This document shows positions 26,251-37,333 of a stretch of 64,000 nt of DNA, piece by piece. The stretch comes from Ureibacillus composti. Lineage in GTDB: Bacteria; Bacillota; Bacilli; Bacillales_A; Planococcaceae. The notes below the pieces were generated by a model. It saw nothing but the letters and a program-made list of their open reading frames with translations. It ran no database searches and was not told the origin of the DNA. The position numbers and the translations under genes are program-made. The stretch is taken from positions 3,179,001 through 3,243,000 of the forward strand of contig JAUCEP010000002.1 in the NCBI GenBank assembly GCA_030348875.1, in the 5' to 3' direction. The first letter of the stretch is position 1, and every line of letters begins with the position of its first letter.

Positions 26251-27021
26251 TTACACATATCGCGAAATAACATTTCTTAATTTATCATTTAAATTATGTA
26301 AATCTTGTTGTGTAATTGACACTCTTACGAAGCTTTCATCAGCATCCAATGCTTCTGCTAAAAAACCTCCTAACCCCCTAGCTTTACGGTCCACTTGTAG
26401 TAATAGCTCTGCAGACTGCTCAGTTTGCGATAAAAAAACAACTTCAAGTTCATCTAATTTTCCCCTGAACATTCCACTATATGGGGCAAATTCAAATTCT
26501 TGGACAAATGGATAATGACCAAGGAATCGACGAGATGCCTGTTCACAATCTGCTTTTCTTAATCTGAAACCAAGTTGTTGGACTTCTTCAAGTACTGCTG
26601 TTGCAATTCTAGACGGGCGAATTTCAATAAAGTCTTTATCTTTTGCATCTGCACCACTGCGAATATCTAATTCTGTCGTAACCCAAACACTTGTTGCTCC
26701 GATTGTAATTGGTGCATCTATTGGAATTACAAATGAAAACGGAATAATTTTTGTTTCATTACCTTGAATAGTAAATGGTTCACTTACTCTATATTTTTGA
26801 ATTGGAGCTGTTGCTGTGAATTTATTGTCGTCTACTTCCTTAATATAAGTTGTATATAAAGTTAAGTAAATTGTATCAATTTGTTGGTCAATATTGCCAC
26901 CGTATACCTCTACTTCCCCACGAACTGTTTCTCCAGCAACATATGAAGATTTTTCAAGTTTCGTATCAACCTTAGCTGCACCTATACCAATACTTGCTAA
27001 CACTTTATTAAAAAATGACAT
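26251..27021 (-). CDS. spo0M: Sporulation control protein Spo0M (arrestin-like fold)
   Basis: Spo0M affects the onset of sporulation and cell shape in B. subtilis. The 256-residue protein matches family length and shows the typical MSFFNKVLASIGIGAAKVDT start, SYVAGETVRGEVEVYGG, the EPFTIQGNETKIIPFSF strand and GHYPFVQEFEFAPYSG. The fold is a two-domain arrestin-like beta sandwich; no enzyme site is expected. GGGAGAG precedes the ATG. It shares a terminator with the convergent secreted-protein gene. Confidence 0.92.
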   Translation of the reverse strand: MSFFNKVLASIGIGAAKVDTKLEKSSYVAGETVRGEVEVYGGNIDQQIDTIYLTLYTTYIKEVDDNKFTATAPIQKYRVSEPFTIQGNETKIIPFSFVIPIDAPITIGATSVWVTTELDIRSGADAKDKDFIEIRPSRIATAVLEEVQQLGFRLRKADCEQASRRFLGHYPFVQEFEFAPYSGMFRGKLDELEVVFLSQTEQSAELLLQVDRKARGLGGFLAEALDADESFVRVSITQQDLHNLNDKLRNVISRYV

Positions 27022-27098
27022 TCAAAGCTCTCCCATCTAATCGTTTTTCACTATTACATTTACGAGCTACAGAATAAAAGGTTTCAGCAAATTATTTA

Positions 27099-27527
27099 TT
27101 AATTCTCTGGGTACATTTTTCTTAAAAACGTAATAGATTGAGCAATAAGTTCTTTTAACACTTCTACATCGATATCCGCGACTTTATTAATATAAACACA
27201 TGCTTTACCTGTAGTATGTTTACCGAAACGTTGTAAAGTCTCCTCTCTTTCTGTATCTCCTGTTGCAAAATATAAACTAATTTTTGCTTTTCTTGGTGAG
27301 AACCCAACTAATGGAGCATCCCCTTCGTGACCCGTAGCATATTTATAATGATATGATCCAAACCCAATAATACTGGGACCCCACATTTTTGCATCGTACC
27401 CCGAAGTTTCCTCAAAGATTTGCAACAATTTATAAGCATCTTCTCGTTTTTTAGGGCTGTCTACGCTTTCAATAAATTCAATCACACTATTGTCTGTTTG
27501 CTTAGTTTTTTGTTCGTATTTTGCCAT
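27099..27527 (-). CDS. DUF1801 domain protein (YdhG/YjhG-like fold)
   Basis: A 142-residue soluble protein with the DUF1801 pattern: an N-terminal helix region (FIESVDSPKKREDAYKLLQIF), YDAKMWGPSIIGFGSYHYKYATGHEGDAPLVGFSPRK (spread over residues 44-81) and a C-terminal KACVYINKVADID and LKELIAQSI. The fold is shared with frataxin-like iron chaperone annotations, but the function is not established. GGAGG lies 7 nt before the ATG. It is monocistronic as far as can be seen. Confidence 0.85.
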   Translation of the reverse strand: MAKYEQKTKQTDNSVIEFIESVDSPKKREDAYKLLQIFEETSGYDAKMWGPSIIGFGSYHYKYATGHEGDAPLVGFSPRKAKISLYFATGDTEREETLQRFGKHTTGKACVYINKVADIDVEVLKELIAQSITFLRKMYPEN

Positions 27528-27717
27528 TGGGTACCTCCGTTAATATTAAGTTTAAAACAAATAATTTACTTCATTATAAACATTGTTTCCATCTATAGCA
27601 TTTGATAAATTGAATTGCTTTTAATGTGAAAATTCGTTTTAAGATAGTTTGATCAAGATTAAAGCCTTCTCACAAATGTTATCCAATGATGTAACACTTT
27701 TTTATAAAAATATTTTT

Positions 27718-28368
27718 TTAATATTGATACTTCACTTGAACTGTTGCATTGATTGTAATGGTTCCTGGTTCAATTGGCGTTTCTATAGCTTGCTCCGTAA
27801 AGGCAACAGTTTTGAACAAGATAGGACCTCCTACACTTTGTTCTGTTACTTCAATTGGTTGGGGCATATAATTTAACCCTAATGAACGTGCAATCGCACT
27901 TGCCTTTGAATTCGCATCTTGAATTGCTAAGCTTAATGCTCTTTCATAATAAGGTGACTCATCCTCAACTTTAAACTTTAAAGATGAAATTCGGTTGGCA
28001 CCATTCTGAATGGCAGTATCAATAATAACACCTACATCGCTTAAGTTTCTTACTGTTACGTTTATAGCATTTCGAACTTCATACCCCCTAAATACTTGAC
28101 GTCCGTCCACATAATCATAACGAGGCATTACATTAAAAAAAGCAGTTTGAATGTCATCTCGATCAATACCAAGAACAAGAAGGGATTGAATGACTTGATT
28201 AGTAAGGCTAGCATTTTCTCTCTGCGCTGTCGCTATATCCATATTTTGTGTACTTACTTCAATTTGTACTTCTGCAATCGTCGGCCTAACTGTTAATTCA
28301 CTGTTTCCCGTTACTGTAATGACACGGTAGCTTGGAGTAATAGGATGAGAAATTGATGAATGGAACAC
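27718..28368 (-). CDS. SIMPL domain protein (DUF541)
   Basis: A 216-residue protein with the SIMPL/DUF541 signature: VITVTGNSELTVRPTIAEV at the N-terminus, VQIEVSTQNMDIATAQRENA, the YEVRNAINVTVRNLSDVG strand and the C-terminal TINATVQVKYQY. There is no signal peptide in this frame. The start is GTG, with GGTGG 6 nt upstream. Relatives are periplasmic or cell-surface associated in other bacteria; the role is unclear here. Confidence 0.88.
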   Translation of the reverse strand: MFHSSISHPITPSYRVITVTGNSELTVRPTIAEVQIEVSTQNMDIATAQRENASLTNQVIQSLLVLGIDRDDIQTAFFNVMPRYDYVDGRQVFRGYEVRNAINVTVRNLSDVGVIIDTAIQNGANRISSLKFKVEDESPYYERALSLAIQDANSKASAIARSLGLNYMPQPIEVTEQSVGGPILFKTVAFTEQAIETPIEPGTITINATVQVKYQY

Positions 28369-28717
28369 TTCATTCCACCTTTCGTTTTGTCATACATCTA
28401 AATTTATGCGTAAATTCGAGGAAACTTGTCATTCAAAAGAATTGCATAATACCGATATCGAACTTAGACATAATTATTATTAAGTGAGTATTCTACTAGT
28501 TAATTCAATTTGTACTTATCTTTCGTTAAGTCGTATAGCAAAATCTTATTTCCCTTATTCACTCTACAAGGTGTTTTGAAATAGTACATTTTAGAATATT
28601 TTCTACTCTTTTTAAATGTAGGCAAAACATAAAAAAACACCATTCTTCTCAATTGAGAAAAATAGTGTTTTCTTCTTAAAAAGGAATGTATTTCTTTTAA
28701 ATATGTGATGAGCTCAA
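28369..28717. other. Gene-free interval recD2-SIMPL gene
   Basis: AT-rich DNA with a recD2 terminator at 28635-28670 and presumably the promoter of the SIMPL gene. Nothing else was recognised. Confidence 0.55.
28635..28670 (-). terminator. Terminator of recD2
   Basis: Arms AAACACCATTCTTCTC / GAGAAAAATAGTGTTT (two mismatches or wobbles) with T-run on the minus strand. Confidence 0.85.
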
Positions 28718-31213
28718 TTAATCATCTTCCAAAAAATCATATGGGCTTACGCCTTCCATTCCAATTAAAGGATGTATATATGGTGCAGTTTCAGTATTTA
28801 ACACGGGCTCCATAGCTTTACCGCGCATCGTAAACATTTCCTGCTGTTCTATTTTAGGTACTGGATTAGATTCTTCCGGTAAAGATTGCTTTACGGTTGT
28901 TGGATTGTAGTCACTTTTTTCTTCAACTATTACTTCATCAACCATCATTGGATTCAGTCTTGCTCTTAAACTCGTTAATCGTTGTAAATCGTCAGTTTTT
29001 GCTAGACCTACTGAAAGTACATCAGGTTCTCCACACAAGATTAAGAAGTTTTTAGCACGTGTGATTCCTGTATATAAAAGATTTCTACGGAGCATTTTTG
29101 AATAGCCGCGTACTATTGGCATAATCACCGTTTGGAATTCACTACCTTGAGATTTATGAATCGAACAGCAGTAGGCTAAAGTAATTTGATTTAAATCTCC
29201 ACGTTGATAAGTCACTTCATTCCCATCATAGGAAACAAGCAGTAAATCTTGTTTTTCGATTGTCTCTTTTGCACGGATTATTGCGATTACTTCACCCATA
29301 TCACCATTGAAGATATTACTCTCCGGTTGATTCACTAACTGCAATACTTTATCGCCGATACGGTATACCACATCTCCGAAAGCAAGTTCCTTCCTTGAAC
29401 CATCTACATTCGGATTGACAAGTTCTTGAATTTTTTTATTTAACATGTCAATTCCAGCAGGTCCTTTATACATAGGAGCAAGTACTTGAATATCTCGAAT
29501 GGATTGTCCTTTTGTAATTGCACTTTTTACGATTTGAGTTACAACATTTGCTACTTGATCAGCAGATGCTTTAATAAAAGAGCGGTCTGTTGTTTTATCT
29601 GTTAATGTCTGCGGAATAGTACCCTTTTTAATTTGATGGGCTAATTCTATTATTGTTGAACCTTCCGCCTGTCGATAAACATCCGTTAATTCTACTGTTG
29701 GGATTTGTTTGGAAGCTAATAAATCTTTTAATACTTGACCAGGTCCAACAGGTGGAAGTTGATCTTGGTCGCCAACAAATACTACCTGTGCATCTTCACC
29801 TATGCTCTTTAGTAATTGATGAGCTAGCCACGTGTCTACCATGGACATCTCATCAATAATAATAAGTCGCCCTTCAACTTCCCTTTCAGTCTCTTCTTCC
29901 TTTTCCTGTCCATTAAAACCAAGAAGTCGATGAATTGTCATGGCAGGTAGGTCCGTTGATTCTGCTAAACGTTTTGCTGCTCTTCCTGTTGGAGCTGCTA
30001 ATACAATTGGAAATGGCTCTTCTTTTTGCGCATATTCTTTTGGATTTAAAGATAAACCATGAAGTTCCGCATAGACTTCTACGAGACCTCGTATAACAGT
30101 AGTTTTCCCCGTACCAGGTCCCCCTGTTAATATCATGACAGATGAATTTAGTGCACATTCAATGGCCTGAACTTGTGTTTCCGCGTAGGACACTTCAAAT
30201 CGCTCTTCAACTTCACCGATTGCTTTTCGAATTTCATCTTTTGAAAATCGTTGTTGAGACTCATTTGTTTTTAGCAAATCTACTATTTTAGATGCTATCC
30301 CGATTTCACTAAAATAAAGAGATGGTAAATAAAGTCTTGTTTCTTCACCACAAATTTTACTTTCCTCACGCATTTCAATTACTGCTTCGGATATTGACTC
30401 ATACGGAATTACTTCAGTTTGACTCTGCTCTAGCATCTTTTTAACATCTGGCAAAACATGCTCTGCATCTAGAAACACATGTCCTTCTGATAATGCCGCA
30501 TTCGTTAAAATATGTAATACCGCTGCCTTAATGCGATCAGGATGATTACCTGTAATTCCAAGTCTAGCTCCAAGTTCATCAGCTCGCCCGAATCCAACAC
30601 CTTCGATATCTTCAATTAGTCGATAAGGATTTTCTGTTAATAGTTGAATTGTTTCCTCACGATAATTTTGGTAGATTTTCATTCCTAATTGTGGACCGAA
30701 CCCCCATTGACTTAATTGAATCATGATTCGTTCTAGTCCTAGGTTTTCTTGTAACGTTTGACGAATCATTAGCTTTTTATCGTCATTTAAGCGAGGAATC
30801 ACATCTAATGCTTCAGCGTCTTCCATAATTCTCTTAATTGCATCCGTTCCAAGTTTTTCAACTATGAGTTCTGCAGTTTTTTGTCCAATTCCAGGAAACA
30901 AATCACTAGAAAGAAAATGCACGACCCCCTGCTCAGTTGCAGGGACCTCCTTTTCAAAGGTTTCAGCCTGGAATTGTAGTCCATACTTTGGATGTGATTT
31001 TAAATTACCAGTAAAACGATATAATTCATCCTCTGTTAATTTTGGAAAATAACCAACAACAATGATTTCCTTATCACTATATTGTAAATTGGTCTCTTGA
31101 ATTTTCACCCGGACAATCGAATACATATTTGTTGGGTTATGGAAAATGGAAACGATTGGACGGCCAAGTACGAACAATTGATTCACTTCAAATAAATTCA
31201 AATGATTTGCCAC
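28718..31213 (-). CDS. recD2: RecD2, SF1 5'-3' DNA helicase
   Basis: RecD2 is the RecBC-independent RecD-like helicase of Firmicutes, involved in replication-fork and mismatch repair. The long N-terminal part (1-330) carries helix-hairpin-helix motifs (LFPGIGQKTAE; IEGVGFGRADELG). The helicase core has Walker A LTGGPGTGKTT (about 360-370), Walker B IIDEMSMVD, motif III FVGDQDQLPPVGPG, and motifs V/VI AYCCSIHKSQGSEF and YTGITRAK. The 831-residue length is slightly above B. subtilis YrrC (798). The start is GTG, preceded by AAGGGGG about 9 nt away. Confidence 0.94.
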   Translation of the reverse strand: MANHLNLFEVNQLFVLGRPIVSIFHNPTNMYSIVRVKIQETNLQYSDKEIIVVGYFPKLTEDELYRFTGNLKSHPKYGLQFQAETFEKEVPATEQGVVHFLSSDLFPGIGQKTAELIVEKLGTDAIKRIMEDAEALDVIPRLNDDKKLMIRQTLQENLGLERIMIQLSQWGFGPQLGMKIYQNYREETIQLLTENPYRLIEDIEGVGFGRADELGARLGITGNHPDRIKAAVLHILTNAALSEGHVFLDAEHVLPDVKKMLEQSQTEVIPYESISEAVIEMREESKICGEETRLYLPSLYFSEIGIASKIVDLLKTNESQQRFSKDEIRKAIGEVEERFEVSYAETQVQAIECALNSSVMILTGGPGTGKTTVIRGLVEVYAELHGLSLNPKEYAQKEEPFPIVLAAPTGRAAKRLAESTDLPAMTIHRLLGFNGQEKEEETEREVEGRLIIIDEMSMVDTWLAHQLLKSIGEDAQVVFVGDQDQLPPVGPGQVLKDLLASKQIPTVELTDVYRQAEGSTIIELAHQIKKGTIPQTLTDKTTDRSFIKASADQVANVVTQIVKSAITKGQSIRDIQVLAPMYKGPAGIDMLNKKIQELVNPNVDGSRKELAFGDVVYRIGDKVLQLVNQPESNIFNGDMGEVIAIIRAKETIEKQDLLLVSYDGNEVTYQRGDLNQITLAYCCSIHKSQGSEFQTVIMPIVRGYSKMLRRNLLYTGITRAKNFLILCGEPDVLSVGLAKTDDLQRLTSLRARLNPMMVDEVIVEEKSDYNPTTVKQSLPEESNPVPKIEQQEMFTMRGKAMEPVLNTETAPYIHPLIGMEGVSPYDFLEDD

Positions 31214-31527
31214 CCTTGTACGCCCCCTTTAATTACATTAATTACATTTTTCGTACTTTCGATTTTATCATAACCTTACTAAGCTGTCTTACTTATTCCT
31301 ATTAAACAATGGGAACTCGATATTTTGGAAGATGAATGATATGATATTTTTAACCTATTGGCTCTTTAATTCACTTCATTTAACTCATATACTTCCTCCT
31401 CCCAAAAGGATAAGTTGGTGATATACAATGTTGAATTCTCTACCATTTATATAGTGAATTTCTTAGGTTAAAGAGACAATTACTAGTATTTATTTATGAA
31501 TTATTAAAGAAGGGTTTGTGAGATTTC
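31214..31527. other. Gene-free interval between divergent recD2 and hisA
   Basis: AT-rich DNA that must contain the two divergent promoters. No convincing -35/-10 pair, riboswitch or small gene was picked out. Confidence 0.5.
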
Positions 31528-32286
31528 GTGGAATTTAGACCTTGCATTGATTTACATGATGGGAAAGTAAAACAAATCGTCGGGAGTACACTAGGTCATA
31601 AAGACCAGTCGGTTGTTGAAAATTTTATTTCTGAAAATGATTCTACCTATTTTGCTAAGATGTTTGCAAATGATGGTTTAACTGGCGGACACGTCATTAT
31701 GTTAGGGACTGGTAATGAAGAAGCTGCTCTACTTGCACTTAAAGCCTATCCAGGTGGTTTACAAGTAGGTGGTGGCATTTCTGCCGAAAATGCCAAGAAG
31801 TATATCGATGCAGGGGCAACACATGTTATTGTCACTTCTTATATATTTCATGATGGTCAATTAGACTTGGAACGATTAAATAGGTTGATTGATGAAGTAG
31901 GAAAAGAACATATTGTAATTGATTTAAGTTGTAAAAAGCGAGAGGATAAATGGTTTGTTGTAACAGATAAGTGGACGAAATTTAGTAACTTTGAAGTAAA
32001 TGCTGAATCAATTCCCTACATCGAACAATTTTGTGATGAATTATTAATTCATGCTGTAGATGTAGAAGGAAAAAGAAGCGGAATGCAAGAAGAATTAGTG
32101 AGTGATCTTGCGAAGTGGACATCCATTCCAACAACCTATGCTGGTGGGGTACGTTCCCTTGAGGACCTTCAAAAGTTCGAAAAACTTTCAGATGGAAAAC
32201 TTCACGTAACTATTGGTAGTGCACTTGATATATTCGGTGGAGATCTACCTTATCAAGACGTTGTTTCTTATTGTAAAAAGAAATAA
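31528..32286 (+). CDS. hisA: Eukaryotic-type HisA, phosphoribosylformimino-AICAR-phosphate isomerase
   Basis: HisA isomerises ProFAR to PRFAR in histidine synthesis. This 252-residue protein has the pattern of fungal HIS6 rather than standard bacterial HisA: CIDLHDGKVKQIVGSTL (6-22, with Asp8), GGHVIMLG (53-60), LQVGGGI (78-84), IVIDLSCKK (129-137, Asp132), LIHAVDVEGKRSG (173-185), YAGGVRSLEDL (204-214) and GSALDIFGG (230-238). It stands alone, with no other his gene near. The start is GTG with only a weak GAG upstream. It shares a terminator with the convergent transporter gene. Confidence 0.88.
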   Translation: MEFRPCIDLHDGKVKQIVGSTLGHKDQSVVENFISENDSTYFAKMFANDGLTGGHVIMLGTGNEEAALLALKAYPGGLQVGGGISAENAKKYIDAGATHVIVTSYIFHDGQLDLERLNRLIDEVGKEHIVIDLSCKKREDKWFVVTDKWTKFSNFEVNAESIPYIEQFCDELLIHAVDVEGKRSGMQEELVSDLAKWTSIPTTYAGGVRSLEDLQKFEKLSDGKLHVTIGSALDIFGGDLPYQDVVSYCKKK

Positions 32287-32291
32287 ATTAA

Positions 32292-32317
32292 AAGGCGTGT
32301 AGATTTTTACACGCCTT
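32292..32317. terminator. Bidirectional terminator between hisA and the nucleoside transporter
   Basis: AAGGCGTGTA / TACACGCCTT around a short T-rich loop, between two convergent genes. Confidence 0.9.
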
Positions 32318-32321
32318 ACTT

Positions 32322-33533
32322 TTATATAAACATTCCTGCAATTGCTGCACTTAATAAAGAAGCAAGTGTCCCAGCAAATACTGCTCTTACTGCCATTTTC
32401 GCTATAATTGGACGACGGTTTGGTGCCATTGATCCCAGACCACCAATCAGTATAGCCATTGAACTTAAATTTGCAAAACCACATAATGCGAAACTAATGA
32501 TCATCACTGTCTTATCCGATAAATTTGGAATATCTGGCCCAAAATTTGAATACGCAACAAATTCATTTAAAACTAGCTTTTGCCCAATGTAGGAACCTGC
32601 CGTAACGGCTTCTTGCCAAGGTACCCCAATTGCAAAGGCTAATGGTGAAAAGACATATCCAAGTATACCCTCTAATGTAATATGTTCAAAACCAAAAATG
32701 GAACCAATACCACTTAAAATCCCGTTAAGAAGAGCAATTAATGCGATAAATGCCAATAACATAGCTCCTACATTCACAGCTAATTTCAAGCCATCTCCCG
32801 CACCACGAGCTGCAGCATCAATGACATTAGCAGAGTCTGACCCCTTGTCTAATCTAAAGTTTGATTCATCCACTTTTTCTGTTTCAGGTAACATTAACTT
32901 TGCCATAACTAATCCGGCTGGCGCTGCCATAAAACTAGCAGCAATTAAATATTCTAACGGAACCCCCAATAATGAGTATCCAACTAATACTGAACCAGAA
33001 ACTGAAGCTAACCCCCCAGTCATTACTGCAAATAGTTCTGATTTCGTCATTTTTTCTAAGAATGGTCGAATTACTAATGGAGCTTCTGTCTGACCAACAA
33101 ATATATTTGCAGCTGAGTTTACAGATTCCACCTTACTCGTTCCTAATAATTTAGATAAAGCCCCTCCAAGAATACGAATCACAATTTGCATAATACCGAG
33201 ATAATAAAGAACAGAAATTAATGCCGAGAAGAAAATAATTACGGTTAAAACATGAATGGCAAATACAAAACCAGTTGCTTCTGTGTCTGCTAAAGGCCCA
33301 AAAACAAAAGTAATTCCTTCATTTGCATAATTAATTAAGTTTTGTATCCCTTCTGAAATTCTCATTAAAACTTCTCGTCCAAATTCCCATTTTAAAACGA
33401 CAAAAGCAAAGGCTAATTGGATCGCTAATCCCCCAAAAATCGTTCTCCAATTTATTGCTTTACGATTCATTGAAAATAAAATTGCGATCAAAACGACAAC
33501 TAGAATACCAAAAATTCCCCACAAAATATTCAT
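32322..33533 (-). CDS. NupC/CNT-family concentrative nucleoside transporter
   Basis: A 403-residue polytopic membrane protein of the concentrative nucleoside transporter family. Typical segments are WRTIFGGLAIQLAFAFVVL (N-terminal helix), FVGQTEAPLVIRPFL and MTKSELFAVMTGGLASVSGSVL (nucleoside and ion binding), LPETEKV, and FVAYSNFG...ALCGFANLSSMAILIGGLG near the C-terminus. It likely imports nucleosides with H+ or Na+; the exact substrate cannot be told. GTAGGTG precedes the ATG. Several nup paralogues exist in Bacillus (nupC, nupG, nupN), so no symbol is given. Confidence 0.92.
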   Translation of the reverse strand: MNILWGIFGILVVVLIAILFSMNRKAINWRTIFGGLAIQLAFAFVVLKWEFGREVLMRISEGIQNLINYANEGITFVFGPLADTEATGFVFAIHVLTVIIFFSALISVLYYLGIMQIVIRILGGALSKLLGTSKVESVNSAANIFVGQTEAPLVIRPFLEKMTKSELFAVMTGGLASVSGSVLVGYSLLGVPLEYLIAASFMAAPAGLVMAKLMLPETEKVDESNFRLDKGSDSANVIDAAARGAGDGLKLAVNVGAMLLAFIALIALLNGILSGIGSIFGFEHITLEGILGYVFSPLAFAIGVPWQEAVTAGSYIGQKLVLNEFVAYSNFGPDIPNLSDKTVMIISFALCGFANLSSMAILIGGLGSMAPNRRPIIAKMAVRAVFAGTLASLLSAAIAGMFI

Positions 33534-33699
33534 AAAACACCTACTTCATAGACTATGTATATTCATAAGTCAGACGACTAACAAATAAAACTTATATAAG
33601 TTTAACAAAAAAAGGTGTTCATCTTGATTTAAAAATGTATTCACACTTTTTCTATATTTCTATATTTTTTCTTTTTTCCCAACTCATTTTGATAAAAAA

Positions 33700-33723
33700 A
33701 AGCCGACCAATAAAGGCCGACTT
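33700..33723 (-). terminator. Terminator of the TPR gene
   Basis: AAGTCGGCC-loop-GGTCGGCTT (minus strand, with G-T pairs) followed by a T-run. Confidence 0.8.
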
Positions 33724-33734
33724 AAATTGTTCTA

Positions 33735-34394
33735 TTAGTTAAATCTTTGACTTACCATATCATAAATGTACTTCGCTTGTGTAAATTCAGGTTGTAACGT
33801 ATAAGCTTCTTTTAAATGATGTAGCGCTTGATCACTTTGCTCTGTAGAAACAGCATATAACACACCTAAATTATAATGGGCATCTGCATTCTTCTCGTCT
33901 TTTTCTAAGACATATTCTAATTCTACTTTCGCAAGATCAAACATTTCTAAAGAACAAAGTAAAATTCCATACGATAAACGAATTTGCAAGTCATCTGGCG
34001 CTAGCTCAGCAGCACGTTGCATATATGGTAACGCAAGCTTAACTTTTTCTTCTCGTTCAAATGATTTTGCTAACATATAGTAAGCATCAGCGCCTTCAAT
34101 ACCATGGTCAATAGACTTTTGATACAATTTTGCCGCTTCAATAAAACGTTCCGCATTATAGTATAAATTTGCTAGACCATAATATGCTGTAGCTGCAGTC
34201 TCATCAATTGTGATTGCTTTTTGGAAAAAGCGTTCTGCTCTCTCTTCATCATTCATTACTGCCAGTAAGTTTCCAAAATTGATATACCCTATTGCTTCAT
34301 CAGGGTTATTTTCAATTGCTTCAGTAAATGCTTTTGCTGCATCTTCATATCGTTTTTCCTGAAATGCTTTGATCCCGATTTCGTTAAAATCCAT
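33735..34394 (-). CDS. yrrB: YrrB, tetratricopeptide repeat protein
   Basis: The 219-residue protein is made almost wholly of TPR units: about six 34-residue repeats with the A/G-x-Y-N-L/F-G-N pattern (AIGYINFGNLLAV, ATAYYGLANLYYN, ADAYYMLAKSFER, ADAHYNLGVLYAV). Such proteins are protein-binding scaffolds. It has no signal or membrane segment. It sits between mnmA and the recD2 region, as yrrB does in B. subtilis; the partner is unknown. GGAGAGGG precedes the ATG. Confidence 0.9.
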   Translation of the reverse strand: MDFNEIGIKAFQEKRYEDAAKAFTEAIENNPDEAIGYINFGNLLAVMNDEERAERFFQKAITIDETAATAYYGLANLYYNAERFIEAAKLYQKSIDHGIEGADAYYMLAKSFEREEKVKLALPYMQRAAELAPDDLQIRLSYGILLCSLEMFDLAKVELEYVLEKDEKNADAHYNLGVLYAVSTEQSDQALHHLKEAYTLQPEFTQAKYIYDMVSQRFN

Positions 34395-34453
34395 GTAACC
34401 CTCTCCAACATAACAAAATTTTAGACGACTATATTCAGTCGTCTAAACAATTC

Positions 34454-36737
<2,284 letters not shown>

Positions 36738-36795
36738 CGTAAATCATAAACTCCTTTATACTGCTAAATAATTTAAACTATGTTTTTTATTATGG

Positions 36796-37215
36796 TTAAA
36801 TATAGAACATATAACCATCGTAATCATTATCGTCCTTATGTTTTGCTAAGTCATCAATTGTCGTTGTCTCAAGAACATTTTTAACGGCATCACGGATCCG
36901 AATCCATAATTCTCTTTGGGGAGATTCTTCATTTTCAATACCTTCAACTGGTTGAATTGGTCCCTCCAACGTTTTAATAACATCAGCTGCGGAGATTTTT
37001 GAAGGTGGAAGTGCTAACAAATATCCTCCATATGCCCCACGCACACTTTTTACTAGACCTGCAATTCTTAATGGAGAAACTAATTGCTCTAGATATGCTT
37101 CAGAAAGCTCTTTCTCAGCAGCAATTTGACGCAGAGGAATCGGTCCCTCTCCATAATGCTTTGCAAGTTCTATCATAATTGTTAATCCATAACGACCTTT
37201 TGTAGAAATTTTCAT
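36796..37215 (-). CDS. cymR: CymR, Rrf2-family repressor of cysteine metabolism
   Basis: CymR represses cysteine-acquisition genes and in B. subtilis acts with CysK. The start MKISTKGRYGLTIMIELAKHYG, the wHTH recognition part LSEAYLEQLVSPLR and the wing VRGAYGGYLL are typical; no Fe-S cysteine triad is present, which sets it apart from IscR. The ATG at 37215 has GAGGTG 5 nt upstream (139 residues); the frame to 37242 is not needed. It diverges from rarA. Confidence 0.93.
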   Translation of the reverse strand: MKISTKGRYGLTIMIELAKHYGEGPIPLRQIAAEKELSEAYLEQLVSPLRIAGLVKSVRGAYGGYLLALPPSKISAADVIKTLEGPIQPVEGIENEESPQRELWIRIRDAVKNVLETTTIDDLAKHKDDNDYDGYMFYI

Positions 37216-37333
37216 TATAACACCTCTTTTTTTCTTGTCCATTCATATGCTCAAGTATACCATAACTCCTTTAATTCCACTCGGAAAAGGTCTATTATTA
37301 GTGTATCTATTGAAAAGATCGGAGGATTTTGAC

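Noticed and set aside
29913-30158. 81-codon frame inside recD2
   Set aside because: It lies wholly within the recD2 frame in another phase and mirrors its sequence; no start signal.
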